NCBI GenBank assembly: GCA_030538075.1
Contig: JAUNUQ010000001.1
Coordinates: 78,619-142,618, forward strand
Reading direction: 5' to 3'
From: Tissierellia bacterium
GTDB lineage: Bacteria > Bacillota > Clostridia > Tissierellales > Peptoniphilaceae
DNA: 64,000 nucleotides
The number at the start of each line of letters is the position of its first letter. Within the stretch, counting starts at the first letter, position 1. Of this stretch, positions 42,839-51,579 are shown in pieces. Below the pieces are notes generated by a model. It saw nothing but the letters and a program-made list of their open reading frames with translations, did no database searches and was not told the origin of the DNA. Position numbers and translations under genes: made by a program.

Positions 42839-43547
42839 TCTCTTCCCTCCTCTTATTGTGTGCGATCAATGAGATCTTTCCATCTTGCATATGAAAAGTG
42901 CGATCTGCATAATCCGTGACTTCTTCGTCATGGGTGACGATGATCATGGTCTGACCGTTGTCCTTGGCCATACCTGTAATCAATTCCAAAATCTCCAATG
43001 TGGTCTTCGTGTCCAGATTTCCAGTGGGCTCATCGGCAAATACGATCTTCGGATGATCCACAAAAGCCCGGGCGATACTCACCCTCTGTTGTTGTCCACC
43101 GGACAACTGACTGGGCTTGTGGTGAATTCGATCTCCTAGACCCACTGCCTTTAATATCTTATTCGCCTTCTTGTCCCGCTCCTTCTTGTCTACGCCTTTG
43201 AAGGTCATTCCAATGCTGACATTTTCCAGTGCCGTCAGCGTCGGGATCAAATTGTAAGACTGGAATACAAAACCAATATTGAGTCTTCGAAAAGAAGTGA
43301 TCTGTTGTTCACTCAGCTTCTCCAGGTGGATTCCACCTATGATGATTTCCCCTTTGGTGGGTTTTTCTAGCCCGGCTATCGCATTGAGCAGAGTGGACTT
43401 GCCAGAACCAGATTTCCCCAACAGGCACACGATTTCACCCTTATGTATTTTCAGGTCCACTCCGTCCAGCGCGTGGATCTTCTCGTCGCCCATCTTATAT
43501 ACCTTGTGTAGATTTTTTGTCTCGATCAGAGGCATATTCACATGCAT
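42822..43547 (-). CDS. ABC transporter ATP-binding protein (MacB type)
   Basis: A 241-residue ATPase with Walker A GKSGSGKST (about 42-50), Q-loop [10 protein letters not shown], signature LSGGQQQR, Walker B VFADEPTGNLD and switch His in VTHDEE. ATG 43547 lies 5 bases after AAGGAGG. It is the first gene of a three-gene exporter and overlaps the following anchored-protein gene by 17 bases. The closest relatives by motif are LolD/MacB ATPases. Confidence 0.94.
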   Translation of the reverse strand: MHVNMPLIETKNLHKVYKMGDEKIHALDGVDLKIHKGEIVCLLGKSGSGKSTLLNAIAGLEKPTKGEIIIGGIHLEKLSEQQITSFRRLNIGFVFQSYNLIPTLTALENVSIGMTFKGVDKKERDKKANKILKAVGLGDRIHHKPSQLSGGQQQRVSIARAFVDHPKIVFADEPTGNLDTKTTLEILELITGMAKDNGQTMIIVTHDEEVTDYADRTFHMQDGKISLIAHNKRREENEEIA

Positions 43548-43718
43548 CCCTCCTTTTTGCCCATTGTATTAATGATATCACAATGGGGCTGCCTGTAAGA
43601 TTACAATCCCATTACATTTATAACACCACTTTAGATTCATCCTGTCCGCCAAACCGTATACCAGATTATATTTTATCCAGAATTAATTAACTCTAACTTT
43701 ATGATTCCTTTATAGTCT

Positions 43719-43751
43719 AAAAAAGGGCGCACTCCAATGGAGTGCCGCCCC
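43719..43751 (-). terminator. Terminator of the helicase gene
   Basis: Stem GGGCG-CACTCC / GGAGTG-C-CGCCC (43725-43735 with 43739-43750; one bulged base) with six T next on the minus strand, about 15 bases past the stop. Confidence 0.88.
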
Positions 43752-43764
43752 TAATCCTCTATTA

Positions 43765-45438
43765 TTAACCCCTTCTGGGCTCTGAATGCCAGCGTTTCTT
43801 TGGCTTTGCCATCCTGGGCTTTGCCAACTCAGCCGAGACTTCAATCCCTTTGATCTTCGACTTGTTTAGCGCCTGCACCGCATCCTTGGAAACTCGCTCC
43901 TTGACCTCTACAAAGCTGTATTTATCGTAGATGTCAATTTTCCCAACCTCTGCCTTTTGCGCATGGGTGCTGTTTAAAATGGCCGATAGGACATGGCGTT
44001 CACTGATGCCATCCAGCCTTCCAACACTGAGGAAGATCCGGGCATAACCCCATTTTCCACCCTTGTCGAAGGGCAGCTTTCGGCGATTGTCCCTTGGAGG
44101 ACGCACCTTGTCATTGTCGACATAGTCCAGTTCCTGGTGTTTGCCGATCCCCTTTTCCTTCGCATACAGCCATAGAGCCGCCGATGCGATATCCACAGGG
44201 CTTCGATCTTCTTCTAAGAGCACATTGACCAGATGTTCCAGTTTCTTGGCCTCTCCCTTTTCAATAGCATCTCGAAGCATATCCAGGTGTTTGATATCCT
44301 GCGTTCGTCGGATCTCGTGGATGGTGGGCAGTTCCTTGCGCAGGATCTTGGTCTTGGTATATTTTTGGATGTCCCGAAGCTTATAGTATTCCCTTCCGGA
44401 TACAAAGCTGATCGCTGTACCCTCTCTGCCCGCTCTGGCAGTTCGCCCGATGCGGTGCACATAGTACTCATCGTCTTGGGGCATGTCATAGTTGATGACC
44501 ATGTCCACCTCGTCCACGTCGATGCCGCGGGCAGCCACATCTGTCGCTACCAACACATCCACTTTCGACTTGCGGAATTTGTTCATGACCTGATCCCTCT
44601 GGGTCTGCTTCAGATCGCCGTGGAGGGCTTCAGCGAAATATCCCTTGTCCACTAGTCCCTCCGTCAGTTCATCCACCATCTTCTTCGTATTGCAGAACAC
44701 GATGGTCAGGTTGGGATTGTAGATATCCAGCACCCTCGTTAGGATTTCCGGCTTCATATGGGAATCCAAATCATAGTAGAACTGGTCGACCTTGGGTACG
44801 GTCATCTCCTTTTTCACCACGCGGATGATCTTAGGATCATCCTGGTATTTCGTCGCAAAGTCCATGATCTCTCTGGCCATTGTAGCCGAGTAGAAGGTCT
44901 TCTGGACCGTCTCTGGCAGATGTCCAATCACCAGCTCAATGTCCTCCCGAAAACCCATGTCAAACATCTCGTCCGCTTCGTCTAGGACAAAGGTCTTAAC
45001 CCCTCCGAGCTTTAGTGTCCTGCGCTCGATATGGTCGATCACACGACCTGGCGTGCCGACGACGATCTGGACACCCTTTTTTAGGGTGCGGATCTGCCGT
45101 TCGATGGGCTGGCCGCCATAGATGGGCAGCACCCTAACATTCCTTTTGAACTTAGCCAGACGAGAGATCTCTTCTGCCACTTGGATGCAGAGTTCCCGTG
45201 TGGGACAGAGCACCAGGGCCTGTACGGCTTCATCCTTGAGCAAAACCCTCTCGATGATGGGGATGCCAAAGGCAGCGGTCTTTCCTGTACCCGTCTGGGC
45301 TTGGCCGATTAAGTCCACCCCTTCTAACATTAAGGGGATGGTCTGAGCTTGAATGGGCGAGGGCTCCTCGAAGCCCATCTCCTCAATCGCTCGCAATACC
45401 TCTTCTGAGAGGTGTAAATCCTTAAAACTGAGTTCCAT
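43765..45438 (-). CDS. DEAD-box RNA helicase with DbpA-like RNA-binding domain
   Basis: A 557-residue helicase. Motifs in order are the Q-motif FEEPSPIQAQTIP, motif I AQTGTGKTAAFG, Ia PTRELCIQ, II VLDEADEMFD, III SATMAREI, then VATDVAARGIDVDEVD and VI HRIGRTARAGREG. The C-terminal part (about 475-545) is a DbpA/CsdA RNA-recognition domain (IFLSVGRLDGI, then IKGIEVSAELAK), followed by a basic tail. It unwinds RNA in ribosome assembly or cold adaptation. It lies 22 bases after the M16 peptidase gene, likely as an operon. Confidence 0.95.
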   Translation of the reverse strand: MELSFKDLHLSEEVLRAIEEMGFEEPSPIQAQTIPLMLEGVDLIGQAQTGTGKTAAFGIPIIERVLLKDEAVQALVLCPTRELCIQVAEEISRLAKFKRNVRVLPIYGGQPIERQIRTLKKGVQIVVGTPGRVIDHIERRTLKLGGVKTFVLDEADEMFDMGFREDIELVIGHLPETVQKTFYSATMAREIMDFATKYQDDPKIIRVVKKEMTVPKVDQFYYDLDSHMKPEILTRVLDIYNPNLTIVFCNTKKMVDELTEGLVDKGYFAEALHGDLKQTQRDQVMNKFRKSKVDVLVATDVAARGIDVDEVDMVINYDMPQDDEYYVHRIGRTARAGREGTAISFVSGREYYKLRDIQKYTKTKILRKELPTIHEIRRTQDIKHLDMLRDAIEKGEAKKLEHLVNVLLEEDRSPVDIASAALWLYAKEKGIGKHQELDYVDNDKVRPPRDNRRKLPFDKGGKWGYARIFLSVGRLDGISERHVLSAILNSTHAQKAEVGKIDIYDKYSFVEVKERVSKDAVQALNKSKIKGIEVSAELAKPRMAKPKKRWHSEPRRG

Positions 45439-45460
45439 AAATTAATTCATTTCCTACTTT

Positions 45461-48370
45461 CTATTTCTTTAAGTCCACGATCTCATCAAAGAGATCTGCG
45501 TTTTCTTTTATCTTTGACATACTGCCGAGCACACAGAGATGATTTTTCTCCATCCCTTCAGTCAGAGGCTTTGCAAATGCTCGTAAGTCCTCTAGGGTGG
45601 TGCTCATAGCCTCCTCGATATAGCCTTCGATGGTCTGGTTGTCATAACCTGCGATATACATGGACAAGTCCAGCGCACCTTTGGCCTGAGCTGTCAGAGG
45701 TGGGTCAAATTTCCCCAAAGTCCCGATGATCAGACTCGTCAAGTCCTCTTGGGACAGCTCTAAGTTCTCAAGATAATCCCCCATCTCGTCGTACACTTTG
45801 ATGGTCTCTTCCAAATTCGGATCCCGATAGGAATAGGTGGTGATGGCACCGCGAGTAGCTGCAATCCCCGCTCCATAAGCGCCGCCCCTAGCCCGGATAT
45901 TGTTGTGTAGATACTCCCTCGAGAGCAGTGACGTCAACACCGTGAGCTTGCCAGTAAAGGGGATGTCCATCTCCTTTAGACTGGCTGTCTTCGATACATA
46001 TTGGACATTTGCAGAAGATTGAATCCCTTCATTTCCAACATTTAGACCCACTCCATCCAGCCTCTGAAGGGGGCGCGTGTTCGGGATGATCTCTAATAAT
46101 TTCGATAGATTCTCCTGCAGGCTATCCAGAGCAGCCCGATCTCCCGTCAAATTCAGGATCAGCCCCTGTCTCGTGAGCAGTTCCCAATAGACCCTTTGGA
46201 TCTGATCCATCACCCGGGTACCACCACTCTTCAAGGCTTTTTCCGTCTCCTGAATGAAATCAAAGAAGTCAAAACCATTGATCAATTCATTGTATTTTGC
46301 TGATTTGATCAGATAGGATTTTGCCCTGGAAGCCGCGCACATATGACCATTCTGGAAAATGGACATCTCAATACCGGACTTGATCTCCTGCACGATCTCT
46401 TTGAACCGCTTTGACTGATCGAGTACGGATTCCGTTAAGATGCTCTGGATCAGCTCGAGAACTTTGGATAGGTCATTCCCTAAGACTTTCGTCGAGACGA
46501 AAAACTTTGGATAGATCTCATCCTCATCCTGATGGGCAGAGTAGACGACTGGTTTAAAATTGATTCCGCCCGATTGGATGAAGATCTCTTTGGTCAGTTC
46601 TCCATAGGATAGTTTCCTCGTGCCCACCGATCCCAGCATTTCACCTAATAGGGCAACGAGAGGCACATCCTCGGGTTTGATATGAGAGATGTCAAAGACC
46701 AGATCCAGATAGTTGATCCCACCAGTGAACTGCTCATGATACAGGATGGTGGTTTCTCCTACTTTGATCTCCTCTCGCGGGATCTCCTCCAGCTTCCTTG
46801 TGACCTCATCTAGACTGAGCCTGGGGATGGTGCTCTTCGCCTCTGGAGTATCCGGTGCGGATTGGTAATCGTTGAGAGCTTCACTCTCTCTGATCAGCTC
46901 CTCCAGCTGGGCCTCAGTCAGGGAGCTCTTGTACGCAGCGAGCTGACCGGCAACCTCCCTATCTCTCTGTTCGTTTAAGCCCACATTCGGCGTTACAGAT
47001 AGAATGGTCTTGTGGTTATTATCGAGGAGCCTGTCCTGGATATACCTTTCAAAGAGGCCATTTTTGATTCCCTCACGGAGCTGTTGGAACTCCTTTTCAT
47101 ATCGTAGGGCTTCTAGTGGATCGCCTCCGTAGAGCCAGGATTTGAAAGCTTCAATAAAATAGATAATACCCCTGGTAGAATAGCCACTGCCCTCTCGAAG
47201 ATGATATTCGTATTTGTTGAGGGTAGAGATCATCAACCTCTCATCGAGGCCCTTTCGGACGATGCCCTGTAGCACCTGCTGAATCGTCGTTTCGAATTCT
47301 TCTTGGCGACGGGCAGAGGTGTTCTTGACGATGATGGAAAATGGCAGCTGCTGAACGGCGTAACCACTCGAATAGATATCCTCACCCATCCCCTTGTCCA
47401 GAAGGGCGCGCTTGATGGGAGCTGCATCCGAATCCACGAGGGCTTCTTTTAACAAGTCTGCAATGCGCCGATCCAGCCCATTGATGCTCTCTCCAAACAG
47501 CACATTATAGACGAGGAAATCTCGATCCAGTCCATCCACCTCATCCGTGGTGGAGTATTCATAACTCTCCCTTCTCGGTTCTTCGAAAAGGGGCTGCATT
47601 GGGATTTCCGAGTCGATTTCCAATCGATCAAAATCCTGTAAATACTCCTGGATATGGTCGAGTTCTGCTTCGGTATCTCCGTCCCCATAGAGAAAGATAT
47701 ACGAATTGGAAGGATGATAGTAATTGCGATGGAAATCCAGAAAAGCCTCATAGGACAAATTTGGTATCTCGTATGGATCCCCTCCAGAGTGATTGCTATA
47801 GACCGTGTCTGGGAACAGAGACTGGTCGATGAACTCGTCCACCTGATCCTCTGGTGCGGACATTGCCCCGCGCATCTCATTATATACCACGCCCCGATAG
47901 ATGATGGGGTCCTCTTTGTGAAACAACTCGTAATGCCAGCCCTCCTGCATGAAGATCTCCCTGATCTCACCAATTGCAGGATAGAGCACCGCATCCAAAT
48001 ACACGTCCATCAAGTTTCGAAAATCCGTGTCATTTCTGGACGCCACAGGATAAATCGTCTTGTCTCCGAAGGTCATCGCATTCAAGAAAGTTTGTAGACT
48101 CCCTTTATACAAGTCCATAAAGGGTTCCTTGGTCTTGTATTTCCTAGAGCCTGACAGAACGCAGTGTTCTACGATATGTGCCACCCCAGTAGAGTCCTTT
48201 GGCGGGGTGCGAAACCCGATTCCAAAGACTTTGTTGTTATCATCACAGGACAGCTTTAACAGCCGCGCTCCCGTCACTTCATGTTCAAAGATCAGCGCTT
48301 GGGCGTTGACCTCCTGAACCCATTCCACGCGCAATAATCTAAAGCCAGAATAAATTCTTCCGGTATCCAA
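45461..48370 (-). CDS. M16C family zinc peptidase (presequence protease-like)
   Basis: A 969-residue protein of the insulinase superfamily. It shows the inverted zinc motif HIVEH (residues 65-69) with a downstream Glu in NEMRGAMSAPED, plus the family segments FGIGFRTPPKDSTG and GSRKYKTKEPFMDL. The two halves (about 1-480 and 500-965) form the clamshell typical of PreP/Cym1 and the Clostridial/Bacillus homologues. It degrades short unfolded peptides in the cytoplasm. ATG 48370 follows GGAGGAAG. No signal peptide is present. Confidence 0.94.
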   Translation of the reverse strand: MDTGRIYSGFRLLRVEWVQEVNAQALIFEHEVTGARLLKLSCDDNNKVFGIGFRTPPKDSTGVAHIVEHCVLSGSRKYKTKEPFMDLYKGSLQTFLNAMTFGDKTIYPVASRNDTDFRNLMDVYLDAVLYPAIGEIREIFMQEGWHYELFHKEDPIIYRGVVYNEMRGAMSAPEDQVDEFIDQSLFPDTVYSNHSGGDPYEIPNLSYEAFLDFHRNYYHPSNSYIFLYGDGDTEAELDHIQEYLQDFDRLEIDSEIPMQPLFEEPRRESYEYSTTDEVDGLDRDFLVYNVLFGESINGLDRRIADLLKEALVDSDAAPIKRALLDKGMGEDIYSSGYAVQQLPFSIIVKNTSARRQEEFETTIQQVLQGIVRKGLDERLMISTLNKYEYHLREGSGYSTRGIIYFIEAFKSWLYGGDPLEALRYEKEFQQLREGIKNGLFERYIQDRLLDNNHKTILSVTPNVGLNEQRDREVAGQLAAYKSSLTEAQLEELIRESEALNDYQSAPDTPEAKSTIPRLSLDEVTRKLEEIPREEIKVGETTILYHEQFTGGINYLDLVFDISHIKPEDVPLVALLGEMLGSVGTRKLSYGELTKEIFIQSGGINFKPVVYSAHQDEDEIYPKFFVSTKVLGNDLSKVLELIQSILTESVLDQSKRFKEIVQEIKSGIEMSIFQNGHMCAASRAKSYLIKSAKYNELINGFDFFDFIQETEKALKSGGTRVMDQIQRVYWELLTRQGLILNLTGDRAALDSLQENLSKLLEIIPNTRPLQRLDGVGLNVGNEGIQSSANVQYVSKTASLKEMDIPFTGKLTVLTSLLSREYLHNNIRARGGAYGAGIAATRGAITTYSYRDPNLEETIKVYDEMGDYLENLELSQEDLTSLIIGTLGKFDPPLTAQAKGALDLSMYIAGYDNQTIEGYIEEAMSTTLEDLRAFAKPLTEGMEKNHLCVLGSMSKIKENADLFDEIVDLKK

Positions 48371-48524
48371 TCTCTTCCTCCTTCATTTCACGGTCTCCTT
48401 CAGCAGCCGTGTAGATGCTATTCTGTTGCCGTATCTACTTATTATACCCTATAATACGCTTTGTGAGTGAAAATCGAAAATTATGTTATACTTATGATTA
48501 AGTGTAAAGAAATAAGGAGGAATT

Positions 48525-49277
48525 ATGAAACTCATCTCATGGAATGTAAACGGCCTTCGAGCTGTCATCAAAAAGGGATTCTACGAATCCGTTGCGGCAA
48601 TCAACCCAGACATTCTCTGTCTACAGGAGATCAAGATGCAGGAAGGGCAGCAGGAGATTGACCTCCCCGAATATGAAGAGTACTACAATTACGCCAAACG
48701 TCCGGGATATTCCGGTACGGCGATCTTCACCAAAGTCCCGCCCCTGTCCGTCCATTACGGCTTGGGCATAGACGATCACGACCAAGAGGGCAGGGTGATC
48801 ACATTGGAGTTTGCAGACTATTATCTGGTCAATGTCTACACTCCCAACTCCAAACAAAAACTGGAGCGACTGGACTACCGCATGGTCTGGGAGGACGACT
48901 TTCGGGCATATCTCTCCACATTAGATCAAGAAAAACCCGTCATCCTATGCGGAGACCTCAATGTGGCCCATAGGGAGATCGACCTGAAAAACCCAAAGAC
49001 CAACCGCAAGAGCGCCGGCTTTACGGATGAAGAGCGAGAAAAGATCGGCATCCTACTAGATGCGGGTTTCACCGATAGCTATCGTCATTTCTATCCCGAT
49101 CGAGAAGATGCCTACACCTGGTGGTCCTATTTTGCAAAATCCAGAGAGCGAAACGTGGGCTGGAGGATCGACTACTTTGTCGTCAGCGATCGCTTTGCCA
49201 ATCAACTGAAGGATGCGATGATCTTCCCTGAGATTATGGGCAGCGACCATTGCCCTGTGGGAATTGAACTCCTCTAA
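48525..49277 (+). CDS. xth: Exodeoxyribonuclease III
   Basis: A 250-residue AP endonuclease. It has WNVNGLRA (residues 5-12), LQEIKMQ (Mg-binding Glu), [34 protein letters not shown] (in parts WWSYF and GWRIDYF) and the C-terminal catalytic GSDHCPVGI. It cuts DNA at abasic sites and removes nucleotides 3' to 5' during base-excision repair. AAGGAGG precedes the ATG. It is followed after 28 bases by argJ, so the two may share a transcript. Confidence 0.96.
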   Translation: MKLISWNVNGLRAVIKKGFYESVAAINPDILCLQEIKMQEGQQEIDLPEYEEYYNYAKRPGYSGTAIFTKVPPLSVHYGLGIDDHDQEGRVITLEFADYYLVNVYTPNSKQKLERLDYRMVWEDDFRAYLSTLDQEKPVILCGDLNVAHREIDLKNPKTNRKSAGFTDEEREKIGILLDAGFTDSYRHFYPDREDAYTWWSYFAKSRERNVGWRIDYFVVSDRFANQLKDAMIFPEIMGSDHCPVGIELL

Positions 49278-49305
49278 AGCCAATGAAACCCAAAGGGAGG
49301 ACACA

Positions 49306-50520
49306 GTGAAAATAGAATCAGGGACCTATCTCATTCCAAAGGGCTTTCGTGCCACAGCGGTCCAGGCCGATATCAAGGGAAAGCCCTCGAATAAAGAGGA
49401 TCTGATGATGATCGTGGCAGACCGCGATTGCATGGCGGCTGGCGTCTTTACAAAAAATAGCGCCAAGAGCGGCGCCGTCCTCATCAGCCAGGCACATCTA
49501 TCGAGCTGTACCATCAGGGGAATGGTGGGAATCAGCGGAAATGCCAATGCCTGCGTGCCCAATGCCCTGTCCGACGCCGAGGAGATCACAGTTTTGGCCG
49601 GAGACTTCATCGGAGTACCGAAGGAGCAGATCCTCCTGGCGATGACCGGCAAGATCGGCGTACCCATGCAAATGGAGGCGGTGAAAAGGGGGTTTCAAAA
49701 AATGTCCCCGCCGACCACAGACCAATTCGAAAGCGCAGCGAGGGCGATTATGACCTCGGACACCTTTCCCAAAGTCGCCTCCACGACCATTCAAATTGGC
49801 AGATCGAAAGTAAACATCATGGGGATCTCCAAAGGCAACGGAATGATCCATCCCAATATGGCCACCACCTTGAGCTTTGTGATGACCGATGCACGGATTC
49901 AAAAGGAGCTCCTACAAAGAGCCCTCTCGGATGCCACCCTCGATACCTTCAATATGATCGATGTGGACTCAGATATGTCAACGAATGACACCATTCTAGT
50001 CCTCGCTTCAGGAGAGGCGGGCAATGAAGAGATCGCAGATCTCTCGTCTGAGAGCTATATCCTCTTTTTTGATGCCCTCAGAGAGTTCCTTCGAGACTTG
50101 GCCAAACAGGTGGCTGGGGATGCAGAGGGCAGCAAAAAGTTACTCATCTGCAATCTCAAGGGAGCTGGTACCAAAGAAGAGGCCAGGGCACTCGCCCGCT
50201 CCGTCGTCTCATCCATTCGCTTCAAGGCATCCATGGGTGGTCGCTGCAACTACTGGGGGCGAATTCCCGCCAGCATGGGAGCCACAGGCATCCCCTTCGA
50301 CCTCGATCAGATGGACATCCACATTCGATACGAAGGCGGGTGTTTCCCCGTGTTTCTCAGGGGAGCAGCACTGGAGATCCAGGATGAACTAACCGATCAG
50401 ATGACAGAATCCTCACAAATTACGATTTCGATTCAATTACAGGAGGGACAGCAGGAGGCCGAGGCCTATGGATGCGATCTGCAGCCCATATATGTGGAAA
50501 ACACGGCGAATTACGGATAG
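49306..50520 (+). CDS. argJ: Bifunctional glutamate N-acetyltransferase/amino-acid acetyltransferase
   Basis: A 404-residue protein from GTG 49306, five bases after GGGAGG; an ATG at 49264 overlaps the xth stop region and is rejected. ArgJ features are GVFTKNSAKSGAV, GNANAC, the self-cleavage site MATT (Thr187 becomes the nucleophile of the beta chain) within GNGMIHPNMATTL, DSDMSTNDT and GRIPASMGATGI. It recycles acetyl groups between N-acetylornithine and glutamate in arginine synthesis. No argB, argC, argD or argF gene is adjacent. The C-terminal end is complete (YVENTANYG). Confidence 0.95.
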   Translation: MKIESGTYLIPKGFRATAVQADIKGKPSNKEDLMMIVADRDCMAAGVFTKNSAKSGAVLISQAHLSSCTIRGMVGISGNANACVPNALSDAEEITVLAGDFIGVPKEQILLAMTGKIGVPMQMEAVKRGFQKMSPPTTDQFESAARAIMTSDTFPKVASTTIQIGRSKVNIMGISKGNGMIHPNMATTLSFVMTDARIQKELLQRALSDATLDTFNMIDVDSDMSTNDTILVLASGEAGNEEIADLSSESYILFFDALREFLRDLAKQVAGDAEGSKKLLICNLKGAGTKEEARALARSVVSSIRFKASMGGRCNYWGRIPASMGATGIPFDLDQMDIHIRYEGGCFPVFLRGAALEIQDELTDQMTESSQITISIQLQEGQQEAEAYGCDLQPIYVENTANYG

Positions 50521-50622
50521 ACCATCCTTTTTCCGTCATAATCAGAGGGGACCCATCCATCAGGGTCCCCTCTTGCATTCACTGCTATTGCTTTTTTCTA
50601 TCGGATTCGTCAAGCCCTTTAC

Positions 50623-51564
50623 CTATTCTGCTTGATCCCTCCCCAGAGTTCGAAATATCCGCATGGAGCCATAGAGCTGCTGCAGACGCGCAAACTCTTC
50701 GGCGTCGTAGAATTCCGCTTTTCCTCCGGTGAACTCCTTTGCCACTTCGACGGCATAGGAGGCCGCCAGGGCGATGTCCATCTCGTGGCTGGCTCCAGTG
50801 GCGCAGCCAGGCACCGCGGATACTGCGGTGATGGCGACTCCGACGACGGGTGCCTCTGTGGCCACCGCAGGCTGGAGGATGGAGTTTAAGTGGTATACAT
50901 CATTTCCATAGGGGGTGATGTCCTGAAGGGAGAGGGGGAAGGTCTTTGCCAACTCCCCGGAGCTCTGTTCTAGGACTCTGACCAGATCATCACTGACTTT
51001 GAGGATATATCCGTCTTTCACCGTCGGCGAGATGGCGATGCCCTTGTGATTGATGATCCGATTGCCCTTTGTGGTATCGATCGAGAGGATGGCGTCCATG
51101 TCCTCGTGGATTTCGTATTCGTTCATAGTCTGGATATCCACTGGGGAATCCATAAAATCCACCGGAAAATGAGGCTGCGTCGGGGCGTCAGGACAGATAT
51201 GGGTCGAGATGATCACATCTCCTGGGAGCTTGTCGCCGATGGCGTGCATTCTGGCCAGCTTGAGTCCCGCTGCAATGGCAGCCACTGCTCCATCTGCGTC
51301 GGACACTATGCCGATGCGAGAAGGTCTGGCTCCAATGCCTCCCAATCTGCCCACGATGCCCAGGGTGCGGCTCCTACCACCTGCGCTCACCCCATCTGTG
51401 CCCGGAATGCGCACTTGTACGAAGTCGGTAAATCCCTTGTCTCCGGTGACCTTGGTCACCTGCACATCCAGGCCATATTCCTGAAACATCCTCTGAATAC
51501 TCGCCCCACTGACCGAGGGACTATCTATTTCATCCATTGTCTGTAGCACTTCACGTAAAAGCAT
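50623..51564 (-). CDS. DUF1177 family protein
   Basis: A 313-residue cytoplasmic protein matching DUF1177 (Pfam family of unknown function). Conserved parts are LLREVLQTMDEIDSPSVSGA at the start, VRIPGTDG, GIVGRLGGIGARPSRIG, SDADGAVAAIA, DVIISTHICPDAPTQPH, FMDSPVD, ILSIDTTKGNRI and GCATGASHEMDIALAASYAV. The His/Asp/Cys-rich motifs hint at a metal-dependent enzyme, but no activity is known to me. It is the last gene of the minus-strand peptide operon, 15 bases after the S9 peptidase. A role in handling peptides or an amino-acid product is therefore inferred. Confidence 0.88.
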   Translation of the reverse strand: MLLREVLQTMDEIDSPSVSGASIQRMFQEYGLDVQVTKVTGDKGFTDFVQVRIPGTDGVSAGGRSRTLGIVGRLGGIGARPSRIGIVSDADGAVAAIAAGLKLARMHAIGDKLPGDVIISTHICPDAPTQPHFPVDFMDSPVDIQTMNEYEIHEDMDAILSIDTTKGNRIINHKGIAISPTVKDGYILKVSDDLVRVLEQSSGELAKTFPLSLQDITPYGNDVYHLNSILQPAVATEAPVVGVAITAVSAVPGCATGASHEMDIALAASYAVEVAKEFTGGKAEFYDAEEFARLQQLYGSMRIFRTLGRDQAE

Positions 51565-51579
51565 TTTTTCCTCCCTTGT

